Origin: VRUE01 sp963837735
GTDB taxonomy: Bacteria; Actinomycetota; Thermoleophilia; Solirubrobacterales; 70-9
DNA length: 64,000 bases
Direction: 5' to 3'
NCBI GenBank assembly: GCA_963837735.1
Contig: CAWIOM010000010.1
Span: 315,518-379,517 of the forward strand
A model generated the notes under the pieces. That model did not search any database, was not told the DNA's origin, and was given only the letters and a program-made list of their open reading frames with translations. Positions 24,115 to 32,732 of this stretch are shown piece after piece. How positions within the stretch are numbered: position 1 is the stretch's first letter; each line of letters starts with the position of its first letter. Made by a program: the position numbers and the translations under genes.

Positions 24115-25377
24115 CTACGCTCCGACCTCGGCCCGGATCGCGCCGGCGCCGTCCTCGTTCTTGCCCTCGTCCTCGGACTCGGCGCCGACCAGGATCGAGA
24201 TCTTGCCCATGTGCTTGTTTTCGTGCAGGAGCTGGTGGGCGTCGGCGACTCCCTCGAACCCCATCGTCTTCCAGAGCACCGGCCGGACCTTGCCCTCCGC
24301 CATCAGCTGGTTCGCCCGCATGCACTCGTAGGCGTTGGCGAAGTGCGAGCCGATGATCTGCTTCTGGCGCATCCAGAGGTAGCGGACGTCGAAATCGAGC
24401 TGAAAGCCCGAGGTCGCGCCGCAGATCACGACTTTGCCGAACGGCTTGACGACGAAGACCGAGGTCGGGAAGGTCGCCTGGCCGACGTGCTCGAAGACGA
24501 TGTCGGGGGCGTCGCCGAGAATCTCTTTGACCCGCTTGGCAAAACCGCGGGAGGCCTTGAAACGCTCCTTGTCGGCGGCCGGGTCGGTGAGGTTCGCCTC
24601 GGTCCGCATCATGTCGCCGAACTCGGCCCGGTTGATGTAGTCGACGGCGCCGAGCTGCTTGACGAGCTCGCCCTTCTCGTCGGAGGAGACGACGCCCACC
24701 GCGTTGGCGCCCGCCGCCTTGCAGAGCTGCACGGCGAAAACCCCGAGGCCGCCGGCGGCGCCCCAGATCAGGACGTTGTGGCCGGGCTGCAGCTTGCACT
24801 GGTCGATCAGCATCCGGTAGGCGGTGAAGTAGGTGAGGCCGTAGGCGGAGGAGTCGACCCAGGAGAGGTTCTGGGGACGGGGGAGGAGCTGCTGGGCCTG
24901 GACTTTGGTGAACTGGGCGAAGGAGCCCCAGGTCGTCTCGTAGCCCCAGATCCTCTGGCTCGGCGCCGCGAGCGGGTCGAGCCCGTGTACCTCGACGTCC
25001 TCGTAGGAGGCCTGGTTGCAGTGGACGACGACCTCGTCGCCGGGCGTCCAGCGGGTGACGCCCTCGCCGACCTTCCAGACGATGCCCGAAGCGTCGGAGC
25101 CGCCGATGTGGTGGCCGTACTCGGGGTGGTCGCCGTAGCCGAAGACGGAGACCGGTTTGCCGAGCGCCGCCCAGACGTTGTTGAAGTTGACGCCCGCCGC
25201 CATCACGCGGACGACCACCTCGAAGGGGCCGGGCTCGGGGACCTCGATCTCCTCGAGCTGGAAGGCGTCGGTCGGCTCGCCCTCGCGCTCCTGCCTGATC
25301 ACCCACGCCGCCATCGTCTTCGGCAGGGTGCCGGGCTCGACGTCCAGATTCGCGACTGCACTTGTGTCTACGGCCAA
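24115..25377 (-). CDS. ccr: Crotonyl-CoA carboxylase/reductase
   Basis: A 420-residue MDR-family enzyme that reductively carboxylates crotonyl-CoA to (2S)-ethylmalonyl-CoA with NADPH and CO2, the key step of the ethylmalonyl-CoA pathway. Ccr-specific stretches are GVNFNNVWAALGKPVSVFGY, VVHCNQASYEDVEVHGLDPL and RIWGYETTWGSFAQF. Also present are SAYGLTYFTAYRML, the NADPH-binding VLIWGAAGGLGVFAVQL, and HVGQATFPTSVFV. TTG 25377 is the start: GGAGGA lies seven bases upstream and the encoded N-terminus AVDTSAVANL is coding-like. The small ABM-like gene follows immediately. The downstream neighbour ecm on the same strand fits the pathway. Confidence 0.93.
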   Translation of the reverse strand: MAVDTSAVANLDVEPGTLPKTMAAWVIRQEREGEPTDAFQLEEIEVPEPGPFEVVVRVMAAGVNFNNVWAALGKPVSVFGYGDHPEYGHHIGGSDASGIVWKVGEGVTRWTPGDEVVVHCNQASYEDVEVHGLDPLAAPSQRIWGYETTWGSFAQFTKVQAQQLLPRPQNLSWVDSSAYGLTYFTAYRMLIDQCKLQPGHNVLIWGAAGGLGVFAVQLCKAAGANAVGVVSSDEKGELVKQLGAVDYINRAEFGDMMRTEANLTDPAADKERFKASRGFAKRVKEILGDAPDIVFEHVGQATFPTSVFVVKPFGKVVICGATSGFQLDFDVRYLWMRQKQIIGSHFANAYECMRANQLMAEGKVRPVLWKTMGFEGVADAHQLLHENKHMGKISILVGAESEDEGKNEDGAGAIRAEVGA

Positions 25378-25444
25378 GGTTCTTCCTCCGCGGGTCGTTT
25401 GAAGGCGGGCGGCGAATCCTAGTTCAGACCCTCCGGGTTCGGCG

Positions 25445-26623
25445 CTACGCGGCGTCGGACGCTTCGCGAAGCTCCGGCGCGGTTATCTCGCGCACGGCGA
25501 TCTCGACAGGCTCGGGCGGCTCGATCTCCTTGCCGGGCGCGACGCCGAGGCCCTCGACCTTGCGCAGCTGCGGGAGCAGCCGTCCCTCCATCGAGCCGAC
25601 CGCCGAGTTGTAGGACTTGGTCGCCGAGTCGAGTCGCTTGCCGACCGTCTCGAAGTCGGTGAGGAACTTGGAGAAACGGCCGTGCAGGGTGCCGGCGGCG
25701 TCGGCGATCTCTGCCGCCTCGGCCACCATCCGCTCCTGGCGCCAGCCGAGCTCCATCGTCCGCAGCAGCCCGATCAGCGAGGTCGGGCTGACCAGCAGCA
25801 CATTGCGCTCGAGCGCGTAGTCGAAGAGCTCGGGGTCGGCGCCGAAGGCCGCGTGCAGGGCGGGCTCGTTGGGGATGAAGCAGACGACGAGATCGGGCAT
25901 CTCGCCGGGCTTGAACTGCCCCTGGTAATCCTTCGAGCTGAGCGCGCGGACGTGCTCGCGAGTCTGCCTCGCGTGCCGCTCCAGGTGCACCCGTCGCTCA
26001 GATTCGACCTCCACCTCCTGGGCGTCCAGGAAGGCGTCGAGGGGGACCTTGGAGTCGGCGACGAAGCTGCGTCCCTCCGGCAGCATGAAGAGGGCGTCGG
26101 GCCGCAGGCTGCCCTCCTCGGTCCTCAGGGTCTCCTGCAGCTCGAAATCGACGTGCTCGGTCATCCCGGCGATCTCGATGCAGCGGCGCAGCTGCAGCTC
26201 GCCCCACTGGCCGCGGGTCTGCGGCTGCCGGAGCGCCTTCTTGAGCCCGGCCGTCTCGGAGTTGAGGTTGCCGATCGTCTGCCCCATCTGCTCGAGCAGG
26301 GTGCGCGTCTGCAGGTCAACTTCGCTGCGCCGGCGAACCTCGTCTTCGATTGACTCCTGGCCTTTGGCGATTCGCTCGGCCAGAGCCTTGATCTCCGCCT
26401 GGCGCTTGTCCAGGGTCGCCTCGGCGGTCTTGACGTCGACCTTGCGGGCTTCGTCGTTGGCCTGGAGGAATCCGGGCAGAGCGTCGGCCACCGCCTTCGA
26501 GGCCGCATCGTGGAACTCGGCACCCAGGTCGACCCGCGGCGAGTCGGGCGCGCGGCGCGCGAGAAGCGCGACGAGCAGGCCGCCGAGGGCGAGGCCGGCG
26601 ATCAGGGCGAGAACGATGACCAT
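25445..26623 (-). CDS. rmuC: DNA recombination protein RmuC homolog
   Basis: A 392-residue RmuC-family protein, thought to limit inversions at short inverted repeats through a PD-(D/E)XK-like nuclease fold. An N-terminal membrane helix (VIVLALIAGLALGGLLVALL) is followed by a coiled coil over residues about 60-125. The conserved core has RGQWGELQLRRCIEIAGM, RPDALFMLPEGRSFVADSK with the catalytic-type Lys, DLVVCFIPNEPALHAA and ERNVLLVSPTSLIGLLRT. Full length and intact. It heads a minus-strand run ending with ygfZ and a lipoprotein in unknown order of transcription; the gaps are about 50 and 11 bases. Confidence 0.92.
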   Translation of the reverse strand: MVIVLALIAGLALGGLLVALLARRAPDSPRVDLGAEFHDAASKAVADALPGFLQANDEARKVDVKTAEATLDKRQAEIKALAERIAKGQESIEDEVRRRSEVDLQTRTLLEQMGQTIGNLNSETAGLKKALRQPQTRGQWGELQLRRCIEIAGMTEHVDFELQETLRTEEGSLRPDALFMLPEGRSFVADSKVPLDAFLDAQEVEVESERRVHLERHARQTREHVRALSSKDYQGQFKPGEMPDLVVCFIPNEPALHAAFGADPELFDYALERNVLLVSPTSLIGLLRTMELGWRQERMVAEAAEIADAAGTLHGRFSKFLTDFETVGKRLDSATKSYNSAVGSMEGRLLPQLRKVEGLGVAPGKEIEPPEPVEIAVREITAPELREASDAA

Positions 26624-26676
26624 CCGACGATGGTGACGGAGCGCTCAGACGCCACCCGCTGTCGATTGGAACGAGG

Positions 26677-27159
26677 CTAGGGCAGCAGGACGTCGTTCTC
26701 GGACGAGGCCCGGTAGGGGCCGACGAGGAGCTTTGCCGCGTGCGCGCCGGGGATGCCGGCGGCGCCGACCGTGTAGGAGCCGGTCGGCAGGGCGGTCTGG
26801 AAGCTGCCGTTGCCGTTGGCGACGAGCAGGCCGGATGCGGCGTCCTTGGGGCCGTGGATCACGAGCTTGGCGTCGCGGGGGGTCAGATTGGCGCTGACGA
26901 AGACGACGACGAGCGGCTTGTCGGTGTCGATCCCGGGCTGCCGCTGGTCTCGGTTCTGTTCGATCAGCTTCGACCGTTCGGGGCCGATCCCGACCCGCGA
27001 GGGGGTCACCGTGACCGCGTTGCGGTGGATCGAGACGCTGAGCCTGACGGGCGGTGCCGGCCGCGGCTCGTTCTTGTGTTCCTCGGCGCCGCAGCCGATC
27101 GATGCGAGGGCCAGCGCGCCCGCGCACGCCCCCACCGCGATGCCTCTCCCGAGTGCCAT
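26677..27159 (-). CDS. Putative secreted lipoprotein of unknown function
   Basis: A 160-residue exported protein. The N-terminal segment GIAVGACAGALALASIGCG is a signal peptide with a lipobox-like SIGC, slightly off consensus, so lipid attachment is likely but not certain. The mature domain contains VRLSVSIHRNAVTVTPSRVG, PLVVVFVSANLTPRD and TALPTGSYTVGAAGIPGAHA, an immunoglobulin-like beta pattern with a carboxypeptidase-regulatory-like turn. No known enzyme motif is present. It lies 11 bases downstream of ygfZ, on the same strand. Confidence 0.7.
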   Translation of the reverse strand: MALGRGIAVGACAGALALASIGCGAEEHKNEPRPAPPVRLSVSIHRNAVTVTPSRVGIGPERSKLIEQNRDQRQPGIDTDKPLVVVFVSANLTPRDAKLVIHGPKDAASGLLVANGNGSFQTALPTGSYTVGAAGIPGAHAAKLLVGPYRASSENDVLLP

Positions 27160-27170
27160 CGGGCCGGAAT

Positions 27171-28127
27171 CTAGCCGAACGGCAAGTCGACCACCCGCGC
27201 CGTAACGCCATCTTCACCTACGGCCAGCTCGGCTCCGGGCTCGGCCTCGCGGCGGACGATCGCCAGGGCGATCGGGCCGTGGGCGGGGGAGACGCAGAAG
27301 CTGCCGATCCGGCCGACCTCCTTCTCACCGAGGCGGAGCGCGTCCCCCGCCGCCGCGGCGCCGTCGAGGCGCAGCCCGCGCAGGTGGCGGTTCGGCCGCC
27401 CGCGGTGATGGAGGCGGGCCACCGGCTCCTGGCCGATGTAGCAGCCCTTTGTGAAGCTGACGGCCGCCTCGACGATGCCGGCCTCGGCGGGCATCGTCTC
27501 CGTGCTCATCTCGGCGCCGAAGCGCGGCCGGCCGCGCTCGATCCGGAGGATCTCCGCCGCCTCCTCGCCGACCTCCGCGGCACCGGCCCCGAGCAGCCCG
27601 TCGCGCAGGCGGGTCATTTCCGCGGACGGGGCGATCAGATCGATCCCGTCCTCGGTGCCGACGACGCGGCAGGAGACGCCGCAGACGGTCGCCTCGACGC
27701 TGCCGTGGAGGGGCGGGGAGGGGGCGGCCGCGATCGCGGCCGCGGCGGGGCCGATCAGGCTGAGCAGCGCCTGCTCCGCGGTCAGGTCCCCGACCTCGAC
27801 CTCACGGCCGATCTTGTAGGTCTGCAGGTGGTGTCGCACGGCGCCGAGAGTGGCGGCCTCGGTCTCGACCCAGACCGTGCCCGCGGCCACTCGCAGGACG
27901 CGCATGTCGGCCTGCATGTGGCCCTTGCGGTCGAGCAGGGCGGCGTAGCAGCCACGGCCCGGCTCCAGGGCCTCGATGTCGTTGGTGAGCTGGCCCTGCA
28001 GGTACTCGGCCGCTTCTGCCCCTGCGACCTCGAGCAGGCCGCGGTCGGAACGGTCGAGCAGGCCACACTCCTCCCGGAGCTGGCGGTACTGGGCGTCGAG
28101 CTCGACGGTGAGGGAGTCGCCGGTCAT
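27171..28127 (-). CDS. ygfZ: YgfZ/GcvT-family folate-binding protein (Fe-S cluster maintenance)
   Basis: A 318-residue GcvT-like protein. YgfZ uses tetrahydrofolate and supports assembly or repair of Fe-S enzymes. The diagnostic motif KGCYIGQEPVARLHHRG, with its conserved Cys, is present near residue 230. The N-terminal half has CGLLDRSDRGLLEVAG and YLQGQLTNDIEALEPG, as in the family. The C-terminal barrel contains VGRIGSFCVSPAHGPIALA. Genes for the radical SAM FbiC and other Fe-S proteins lie in the same window but are not linked to it by operon. Confidence 0.88.
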   Translation of the reverse strand: MTGDSLTVELDAQYRQLREECGLLDRSDRGLLEVAGAEAAEYLQGQLTNDIEALEPGRGCYAALLDRKGHMQADMRVLRVAAGTVWVETEAATLGAVRHHLQTYKIGREVEVGDLTAEQALLSLIGPAAAAIAAAPSPPLHGSVEATVCGVSCRVVGTEDGIDLIAPSAEMTRLRDGLLGAGAAEVGEEAAEILRIERGRPRFGAEMSTETMPAEAGIVEAAVSFTKGCYIGQEPVARLHHRGRPNRHLRGLRLDGAAAAGDALRLGEKEVGRIGSFCVSPAHGPIALAIVRREAEPGAELAVGEDGVTARVVDLPFG

Positions 28128-28225
28128 CGCGTTGGATTCTAGGAAGACATCGAGGCGGGCTCGGGAAGGTGGCCCTGCCCTGCCGCCGGAGGCGGATCTT
28201 TTCGATCTGTCAAACTTATTTCGAC

Positions 28226-28669
28226 GTGTCTAAACCTTCGCAGGCGATCGAGGACTACACGAAGGCGATCTACGCCCTCTCCCTGGACGGAGCCGGGCCT
28301 GTCCTCAACGGCGAGGTGGCGGAGCGCCTGGGGGTCGTGCCGGCGACCGCGACCTCGATGCTGAAGCGCCTCGCCGAGCTCGGCCTGGCCGACTACACGC
28401 CCTACAGGGGGGTGACGCTGACACCGGCGGGCGAGAAGGTGGCGCTCGAGGTGATCCGCCACCACCGGCTGATCGAGGCCTACCTCTCCGACGCCCTGGG
28501 AATGCCCAGCGACCGGGTTCACGAGGAGGCCGAGGTCCTCGAGCACTACATCTCCGAGGAGCTCGAGGCGCTGATCGCGGCAAAGCTCGGCGACCCCAGT
28601 CACGACCCCCACGGGACCCCGATACCCGGCCCCGACCTGAGGCCGCCGGCAAAGGGGAGCGCGGGTTGA
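28226..28669 (+). CDS. MntR/DtxR-family metal-dependent transcriptional regulator
   Basis: A 147-residue regulator: an N-terminal winged helix (AIEDYTKAIYALS, VPATATSMLKRLAELGLADY) followed by the dimerisation/metal domain (RHHRLIEAYLSDALGM, HEEAEVLEHYISEELEAL). The residues resemble MntR metal ligands (Asp near the start, His in HRLIE, ExxEH-type cluster in HEEAEVLEH). The C-terminal SH3-like domain of DtxR is absent, as in MntR. GTG 28226 is chosen because the upstream codons are poor. The last base overlaps the transporter's TTG (TTGA), so it probably autoregulates the transporter in response to Mn(II) or Fe(II). AT-rich sequence at 28195-28228 may hold promoter and operator. Confidence 0.85.
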   Translation: MSKPSQAIEDYTKAIYALSLDGAGPVLNGEVAERLGVVPATATSMLKRLAELGLADYTPYRGVTLTPAGEKVALEVIRHHRLIEAYLSDALGMPSDRVHEEAEVLEHYISEELEALIAAKLGDPSHDPHGTPIPGPDLRPPAKGSAG

Positions 28670-29991
28670 GCACCCCGACCGAGGGGCCGGAACGAGGGGC
28701 CGAGGCGACGGTCGAGGACGTCCTCCCCGGCGAGGCGGCGGTCGCCGCCGCGGCCCGCCGCTCGCTCGACGGGGACAACCGCGGCCTCTCTCGCCTCTGG
28801 CCGTTCCTCGGGCCCGCCTTCGTCGCCGCGGTCGCCTACATCGACCCCGGCAACTTCGCCACCAACATCGCCGGCGGCGCCAAGTTCGGCTACCTGCTCC
28901 TCTGGGTGATCCTCGCCGCCAACCTGATCGCGATGGTGGTCCAGACCCAGTCGGCGAAGCTCGGCATCGCCACCGGCAGGAATCTCGCCGAGCTCTGCCG
29001 GGAGCGCTTCTCGCGCCGCACCTCGATCGGCCTCTGGGTGCAGGCCGAGGTGGTGGCGATGGCCACCGACATCGCCGAGGTCGTCGGCGCCGCACTCGGG
29101 CTCAACCTGCTCTTCGGCGTCCCGCTCTTTCCCGCCGGCGTCCTCGCCGGGGCGGGGGCGTTCGCGATCCTGGCGCTCCAGCAGATGGGCTTCCGGAGGC
29201 TCGAGGCGGGAATCACCGCCCTGGTCGGCGTTGTCGTCGCATCGTTCGTCTTCGAGCTCTTCCACGCCGCGCCCGACGGCGGCGAAGTCGCCAAGCACCT
29301 GGTCCTGCCCGGCTTCGAAGGCACCGAGAGCATCCTGTTGGCGACCGGGATCATCGGCGCGACGGTGATGCCGCACGTCGTCTACCTGCACTCGGCGCTG
29401 ACCCAGAAGCGGATCGTCGGCCGCGACGATGCCGAGAAGAAGCGGATCCTCGGCTTCGAGAAGGTCGACGTCGTGATCGCGATGACGCTCGCCGGGGCGG
29501 TCAACCTCTCGATGATGGTGATCGCCGCCGCCCTCTTCCACGAAGGCGGCCTGGCCGGGATCGACTCGATCGAAGGCGCCTTCGAGGGGCTGAAGACGCT
29601 CGTCTCCCCCCGCGCCGCGACGATCTTCGGCGTCGCCCTGCTCGCCTCCGGCTTCGCCTCCTCCTCGGTGGGGACGATGGCGGGCCAGGTCGTGATGCAG
29701 GGCTTCATCCGGCGCCGCATCCCGATCTTCGTCCGCCGCGCGGTGACCCTGGCGCCCGCCCTGCTCGTGCTTGGGATCGGGATCAACCCGACCGACGCCC
29801 TGGTCGGCAGCCAGGTCGTGCTCTCCTTCGGCATTCCCTTCGCGCTGGTTCCGCTCCTGATCGTCGCGTCAAAGCGCGAGGTGATGGGGTCGTTGGTCAA
29901 CCCGCGCTGGCTGACCGCCCTCGCCGCCGTCCTCGCGGCGCTGATCATCGCCCTCAACCTCTTCCTGATCGAGCAGCTTTTCTTCAGCTGA
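28666..29991 (+). CDS. Nramp-family divalent metal transporter (MntH-like)
   Basis: A 441-residue proton-coupled Mn(II)/Fe(II) importer of the cytoplasmic membrane. Helix 1 carries the metal-binding AYIDPGNFATNIAGGAKFG and helix 6 carries GATVMPHVVYLHSA. These Asp, Asn and Met residues form the metal site in characterised Nramp proteins. Eleven hydrophobic segments are visible. The N-terminal 45 residues are a charged extension. TTG 28666 overlaps the regulator's stop, showing translational coupling and a shared mRNA. Confidence 0.92.
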   Translation: MSTPTEGPERGAEATVEDVLPGEAAVAAAARRSLDGDNRGLSRLWPFLGPAFVAAVAYIDPGNFATNIAGGAKFGYLLLWVILAANLIAMVVQTQSAKLGIATGRNLAELCRERFSRRTSIGLWVQAEVVAMATDIAEVVGAALGLNLLFGVPLFPAGVLAGAGAFAILALQQMGFRRLEAGITALVGVVVASFVFELFHAAPDGGEVAKHLVLPGFEGTESILLATGIIGATVMPHVVYLHSALTQKRIVGRDDAEKKRILGFEKVDVVIAMTLAGAVNLSMMVIAAALFHEGGLAGIDSIEGAFEGLKTLVSPRAATIFGVALLASGFASSSVGTMAGQVVMQGFIRRRIPIFVRRAVTLAPALLVLGIGINPTDALVGSQVVLSFGIPFALVPLLIVASKREVMGSLVNPRWLTALAAVLAALIIALNLFLIEQLFFS

Positions 29992-30061
29992 TGCGCCGTC
30001 GGGCCGAAGTTCGAGAATCGCCCGGGCGGCGTCGGGGCCGCCAGCGGCTAGGCTTCCCGCG

Positions 30062-30424
30062 ATGCCCCTGGCAGAGGACTTTCAGCAGCTTCTCGACTCG
30101 ATGCCTCCGGACTGGACCGACGTCGAGCTCGACCTGCGCATCGACGACGAGAGCCGCTACGTCGACAGCGCCGTCTGGCTCAGCCAGGTCAACGCCCAGC
30201 CCTACTCCGAGGACGATTGGCACTGGCGCCTGCTCGTCGCCCACAGCTTCGGTCACGCCGCCGCCGCCGAGACGGTCGCGGGAGTGCTCGCCAAGCTCGA
30301 CTCGGAAGGGGTCACCGGGGAGATGCAGGTGCGCGAGGTGCGGGAGGGCCGCGCCGAGGTCGTGCAGATGTGGGGCCGGCCGGAGAGCGTCCGGGAAGAG
30401 TTCCGCCAGCGCCGCTCGCTTTAG
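30062..30424 (+). CDS. Small hypothetical protein
   Basis: A 120-residue acidic soluble protein (FQQLLDSMPPDWTDVELDLR, YSEDDWHWRLLVAHSFGHAA, VAGVLAKLDSEGVTGEMQVR). It has good third-position bias throughout, no cysteine, and no membrane segment or signal peptide. Its TAG stop overlaps the GTG start of the next small gene (TAGTG), so the two are probably co-translated. I do not recognise the family with confidence. Confidence 0.7.
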   Translation: MPLAEDFQQLLDSMPPDWTDVELDLRIDDESRYVDSAVWLSQVNAQPYSEDDWHWRLLVAHSFGHAAAAETVAGVLAKLDSEGVTGEMQVREVREGRAEVVQMWGRPESVREEFRQRRSL

Positions 30425-30747
30425 TGGCCCGGATTCTCGCCGTCGTCCCCGACCTGATGCTGGCCAGTAGGGTCGCCGAGAGCCTTGGCGCTGCCGGTCA
30501 TGAGGTGTCGGTTCTCGGCGTTCGCTGCCCGAGGCCGAGTTGGAGAGCGCCGAGTTGATCGTCGCCGACCTGGACGCGGAGAGCCCGGAGGCGCTGAGCG
30601 GCATGAGCGCCCCCGTGCTGGGCTTTTACTCGCACGTCGATGCGGAGACACGGAAGGCGGCCGAATCGGCGGGGCTCGACCGGTCGTGCCGCGTTCTCGA
30701 ACATGGCGCGGGAACTGCCGGACCTCGCCGCGCGCCTCCTGGGCTAG
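30424..30747 (+). CDS. Receiver-like (CheY-fold) small protein, frameshifted
   Basis: GTG 30424 begins ARILAVVPDLMLASRVAESLGAAGHEVSVLG, which resembles the first beta-alpha units of a response-regulator receiver. A shift near 30520 restores AELESAELIVADLDAES and SGMSAPVLGFYSHVDAETRK. A further shift near 30690 leads to MARELPDLAARLLG and the TAG at 30745-30747. The DLD stretch could hold the phosphoacceptor position. About 105 residues with no output domain. Its stop shares CTAG with the convergent substrate-binding-protein gene. Function unknown; pairs with the 120-residue protein upstream. Confidence 0.55.
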
Positions 30748-31750
30748 TCCGCTCCGCCGTATCGAGTGGCCCCGACCTCCTCTTCGCCAGGAAGGTTGAA
30801 GGACGCCCGGATGTCGAGTCGTTTGTCGAGCAGGCCGTGCTCGAGGTCCCAACGCGCCCAGGCGCGCAGGACCCGGCGATCGAAGGGGGCGGGCCGAAGG
30901 TCGGGTCGGAGCACCCGCAGCTGGGCCTCCTGGTCGGCTCGGCTGAGGCCCGTCGTCGAGTCGAGCAGATCTTCGAGCGCCAGGGCGGGTTTGCCTACGG
31001 CGAGCGCGTAGCCGCGGCGGGTGGCGGCGACGACCGCGTCGACCAGGTCCGGGTCGCGCGCGAGCGTCGCCCGCGAGGTGGTGAGGACGAGCTCCGGGTA
31101 GGGCGGAGCGCCGTATTCGTCGACCTTGAAGACACGGATCGGGACACGCCTGACGGCGCAGCTCGACCGCCTCGGCATTCCAGAATCCGGTCGCTGCGTC
31201 GACCTTGCCGGCGGCAAGCGCGGCGATCGCGTTGAACCCGATCGTCACTCGCTCGACGCCGTTCCGGATCGCCGCCGTCGGCGCTCACCTCGGAGTCGAC
31301 GACGGCTTCGTCGGAGGGCAGGCCGGTGACGCCGGCCGTGCGTGTCCGTCGAGATCGCGCGGGCCGCCGCACCGGAGCCGCCGCCGCGAGGCGATCACCG
31401 CGGCGAGCGGGCCGATGGACGATCGGCATCAGCCCGACCAGGGCGAGGCCCCGCTCGTTGGCGATGCCGAGGTCATGGAGGTCGAGGATCGCGAAGTCGG
31501 CCCGGCCAGCCTCGAGCAGCTTCGGCGCGTCCGTCGATTCGCCCGGCTGGCGGATCTCCAGGTCGACGCCGGCATCGGCGTAGAAGCCCTCCTCGCGTGC
31601 GGCGTAGATCCCGGAATGGACCGCGTTGGGCGTGAAATCGAGCACGATCGTCGCGCCAACAGGCGCGCCCGGTTCAGCGCCGTCCCCGCCGCAGCCGGCG
31701 GCGCCGGCTGCGATTAGAGCGGCCGCCAGCAGCGCGACGACTCGACTCAT
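30744..31750 (-). CDS. NMT1/THI5-like ABC substrate-binding lipoprotein, frameshifted
   Basis: Resembles the substrate-binding proteins for thiamine-pyrimidine precursors, nitrate/sulfonates or related ligands. The N-terminus has a lipoprotein signal (LLAAALIAAGAAGCGG). Next come VLDFTPNAVHSGIYAAREEG and DFAILDLHDLGIANERGLALVG, the characteristic start of NMT1-like proteins. Shifts near 31400, 31260 and 31140 are needed to reach VTIGFNAIAALAAGKVDAA and RVFKVDEYGAPPYPELVLTT. The C-terminal 130 residues are intact. No ABC permease or ATPase gene lies next to it, so it is an orphan here. Its stop overlaps the convergent gene in CTAG. Confidence 0.75.
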
Positions 31751-31833
31751 GTGCCGGGGGACCCTATTCCCTCACGGTTTCCGGTTACACTGCCGCCGCT
31801 TAGTGGGTCCCTACAGGATTTAGGAGGAGAGAC

Positions 31834-32631
31834 GTGCAGGAACGAGGACTTTCGGCTTATCTCGCCGAGTTGATCGGCACTTTCCTGCTGGTGTTCTTCA
31901 TCACCAGTGTCGTCGTGCTGTTCGTGGCTACGGGAGACCAGGCACAGTTCGGCTCGGATTTCGCGGTTGTCGGTCTCGTCCACGCATTCCTGCTGTTCGG
32001 CCTGATCGTCATGTTCGGCGTGGTCAGCGGTGGGCATTTCAACCCGGCGGTGACGCTTGCCGCCGCAGCGATCAAACGGATATCCCCGATGGATGCGGCG
32101 ATCTACATGCTCGCCCAGCTCTCAGGGGGCGTGCTGGGAGCACTGCTCTGCAAGGGCCTGCTTCTGGACGAGGGCAGAGCCACCAACTACGGGGCCGTGG
32201 AAGTCAGCGGCCTCCTGGGAGGGAACTTCCAGGGCTCGATCGTCGAGGCGGTGGGCACGTTCTGCCTGGTGCTCGTGATCCTCTCGGCCGTCTTCTCCAA
32301 GAAGAGCTTCAAGGAGTGGGCGCCGCTTGCGATCGGCACGACGCTGGGCTTCATCGTCATGGTCGGCGGTCCGCTGACCGGCGGCTCATTCAACCCGGCC
32401 CGCTGGTTCGGCCCGGCGCTGGTCGGCAACGAGTGGGGCGGCGTCTGGCCCTACCTTGTCGGCCCGATCGTCGGCTCGCTGCTTGCCGCGGCGGTGTTCA
32501 AGTTCGTGCTCGAGGCCGGTGGCCCGGCTCCGACCGAGTCGCCGGAGCCGGTCAAAGCGACTCCGAAGAAGCCGGAGCCGCCGAAGAAGCCCGAGCCGCC
32601 GAACCCGCCCAGCGCCGAGCCCGCTTCCTGA
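31834..32631 (+). CDS. MIP-family channel (aquaporin/glycerol facilitator) with Pro/Lys-rich tail
   Basis: A 265-residue membrane channel for water or small neutral solutes. Six hydrophobic helices and both half-helix NPA motifs are present: GGHFNPAVTLAA and GGSFNPARWFGP. The last 35 residues form an unusual tail rich in Pro, Lys and Glu (EPPKKPEPPKKPEPP-like repeats), probably disordered in the cytoplasm. GTG 31834 is supported by AGGAGGAGAG eight bases upstream. The gene stands alone between a convergent-free upstream gap of 83 bases and fbiC about 100 bases downstream. Confidence 0.9.
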   Translation: MQERGLSAYLAELIGTFLLVFFITSVVVLFVATGDQAQFGSDFAVVGLVHAFLLFGLIVMFGVVSGGHFNPAVTLAAAAIKRISPMDAAIYMLAQLSGGVLGALLCKGLLLDEGRATNYGAVEVSGLLGGNFQGSIVEAVGTFCLVLVILSAVFSKKSFKEWAPLAIGTTLGFIVMVGGPLTGGSFNPARWFGPALVGNEWGGVWPYLVGPIVGSLLAAAVFKFVLEAGGPAPTESPEPVKATPKKPEPPKKPEPPNPPSAEPAS

Positions 32632-32732
32632 GCTGAGTCTTTCGACCTGAGCCGTCGGGCGCGCAGCGTCCGGCGGCTCTTGTCGTTCTCGGCGGCTCTT
32701 GTCGAGCCACTGGTTGCAGTAGCGTCCGCGGC

